Of a stretch of DNA of 6,559 nucleotides, positions 6,483 to 6,559 are shown piece by piece (the stretch's first letter is position 1; every line of letters begins with the position of its first letter). Under the pieces are notes generated by a model. The model was not told the origin of the DNA, ran no database searches, and saw only the letters and a program-made list of their open reading frames with translations. Source of the DNA: an uncultured Planctomycetaceae bacterium (GTDB lineage Bacteria > Planctomycetota > Planctomycetia > Pirellulales > Thermoguttaceae); contig CAMZHY010000218.1 of assembly GCA_947307005.1 (NCBI GenBank), positions 1-6,559 on the forward strand, in the 5' to 3' direction. The translations under genes were made by a program, and so were the position numbers.

Positions 6483-6559
6483 TCAGATCTCTTTTCTCCA
6501 AACCATGCGGTTCACGATCGAAACGTACGGCGTGCCGCTCTTCTGTACGCCGAGCTCCA
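6483..6559 (-). CDS. C-terminal end of an unrecognised protein, cut by the right edge
   Basis: On the minus strand a frame enters at the window edge and reads 24 residues, ELGVQKSGTPYV then SIVNRMVWRKEI, to a TGA at 6485-6483. It ends 14 bases before the ATG of the next frame, with that gene's Shine-Dalgarno sequence between, as in an operon. The fragment is too short to name a family. If the epimerase-like start downstream is genuine, this may be a polysaccharide-synthesis gene; that is inference from position only. The two other minus-strand frames are less protein-like: one stops within 16 codons and the other is rich in charged residues. Confidence 0.5.
   Translation of the reverse strand, partial: ELGVQKSGTPYVSIVNRMVWRKEI

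Overview
The window reads as a piece of chromosome from a carbohydrate-degrading bacterium with moderately high GC, rich in GACG/CGTC words. It is most likely from Planctomycetota or a related PVC-group lineage. This is inference from the pairing of a secreted serine beta-lactamase-like domain with an esterase D-type domain and from general codon style; nothing in the window fixes the taxonomy. Both ends cut through genes.

Layout. The left edge holds the start of an unrecognised minus-strand reading frame (<1-273), preceded in its own frame by a nearby stop, so it may be a remnant. Bases 274-594 carry no supported gene. A strong minus-strand intrinsic terminator (595-634) closes the first large gene, a secreted 646-residue protein (668-2608, minus) with an N-terminal beta-lactamase/transpeptidase-like domain and a C-terminal esterase D-type alpha/beta hydrolase. 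Upstream of it on the same strand, after 232 bases with a weak candidate promoter, is a small YfcE/MJ0936-like metallophosphoesterase (2841-3335). An AT-rich divergent control region separates this from malQ (3508-5430, plus), a 4-alpha-glucanotransferase with all three catalytic acids, an enlarged Arg-rich segment and a charged tail. malQ ends at a textbook plus-strand terminator (5463-5500).

The right end is the oddest part. A minus-strand frame (5581-6468) has its own Shine-Dalgarno sequence and starts as an NAD-dependent sugar epimerase/reductase (about 25 residues). It then changes, in frame, into the C-terminal part of a GH30 glycosidase. Both GH30 catalytic glutamates are present, but about 200 residues of the barrel and any signal peptide are missing. 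Fourteen bases upstream ends another minus-strand gene (6483->6559). This is either a genuine recombination product or an assembly join near 6385-6405.

How the genes relate: apart from the phosphoesterase, the recognisable proteins point to glycan handling (extracellular ester removal, cytoplasmic alpha-glucan rearrangement, a broken beta-glycosidase next to a polysaccharide-synthesis start). They are on different strands with separate signals, so they are not one operon. I see no CRISPR array, tRNA, rRNA, insertion sequence or phage module. The best candidates for novelty are the esterase fusion and the GH30/epimerase chimera, not a new defence or mobile system.
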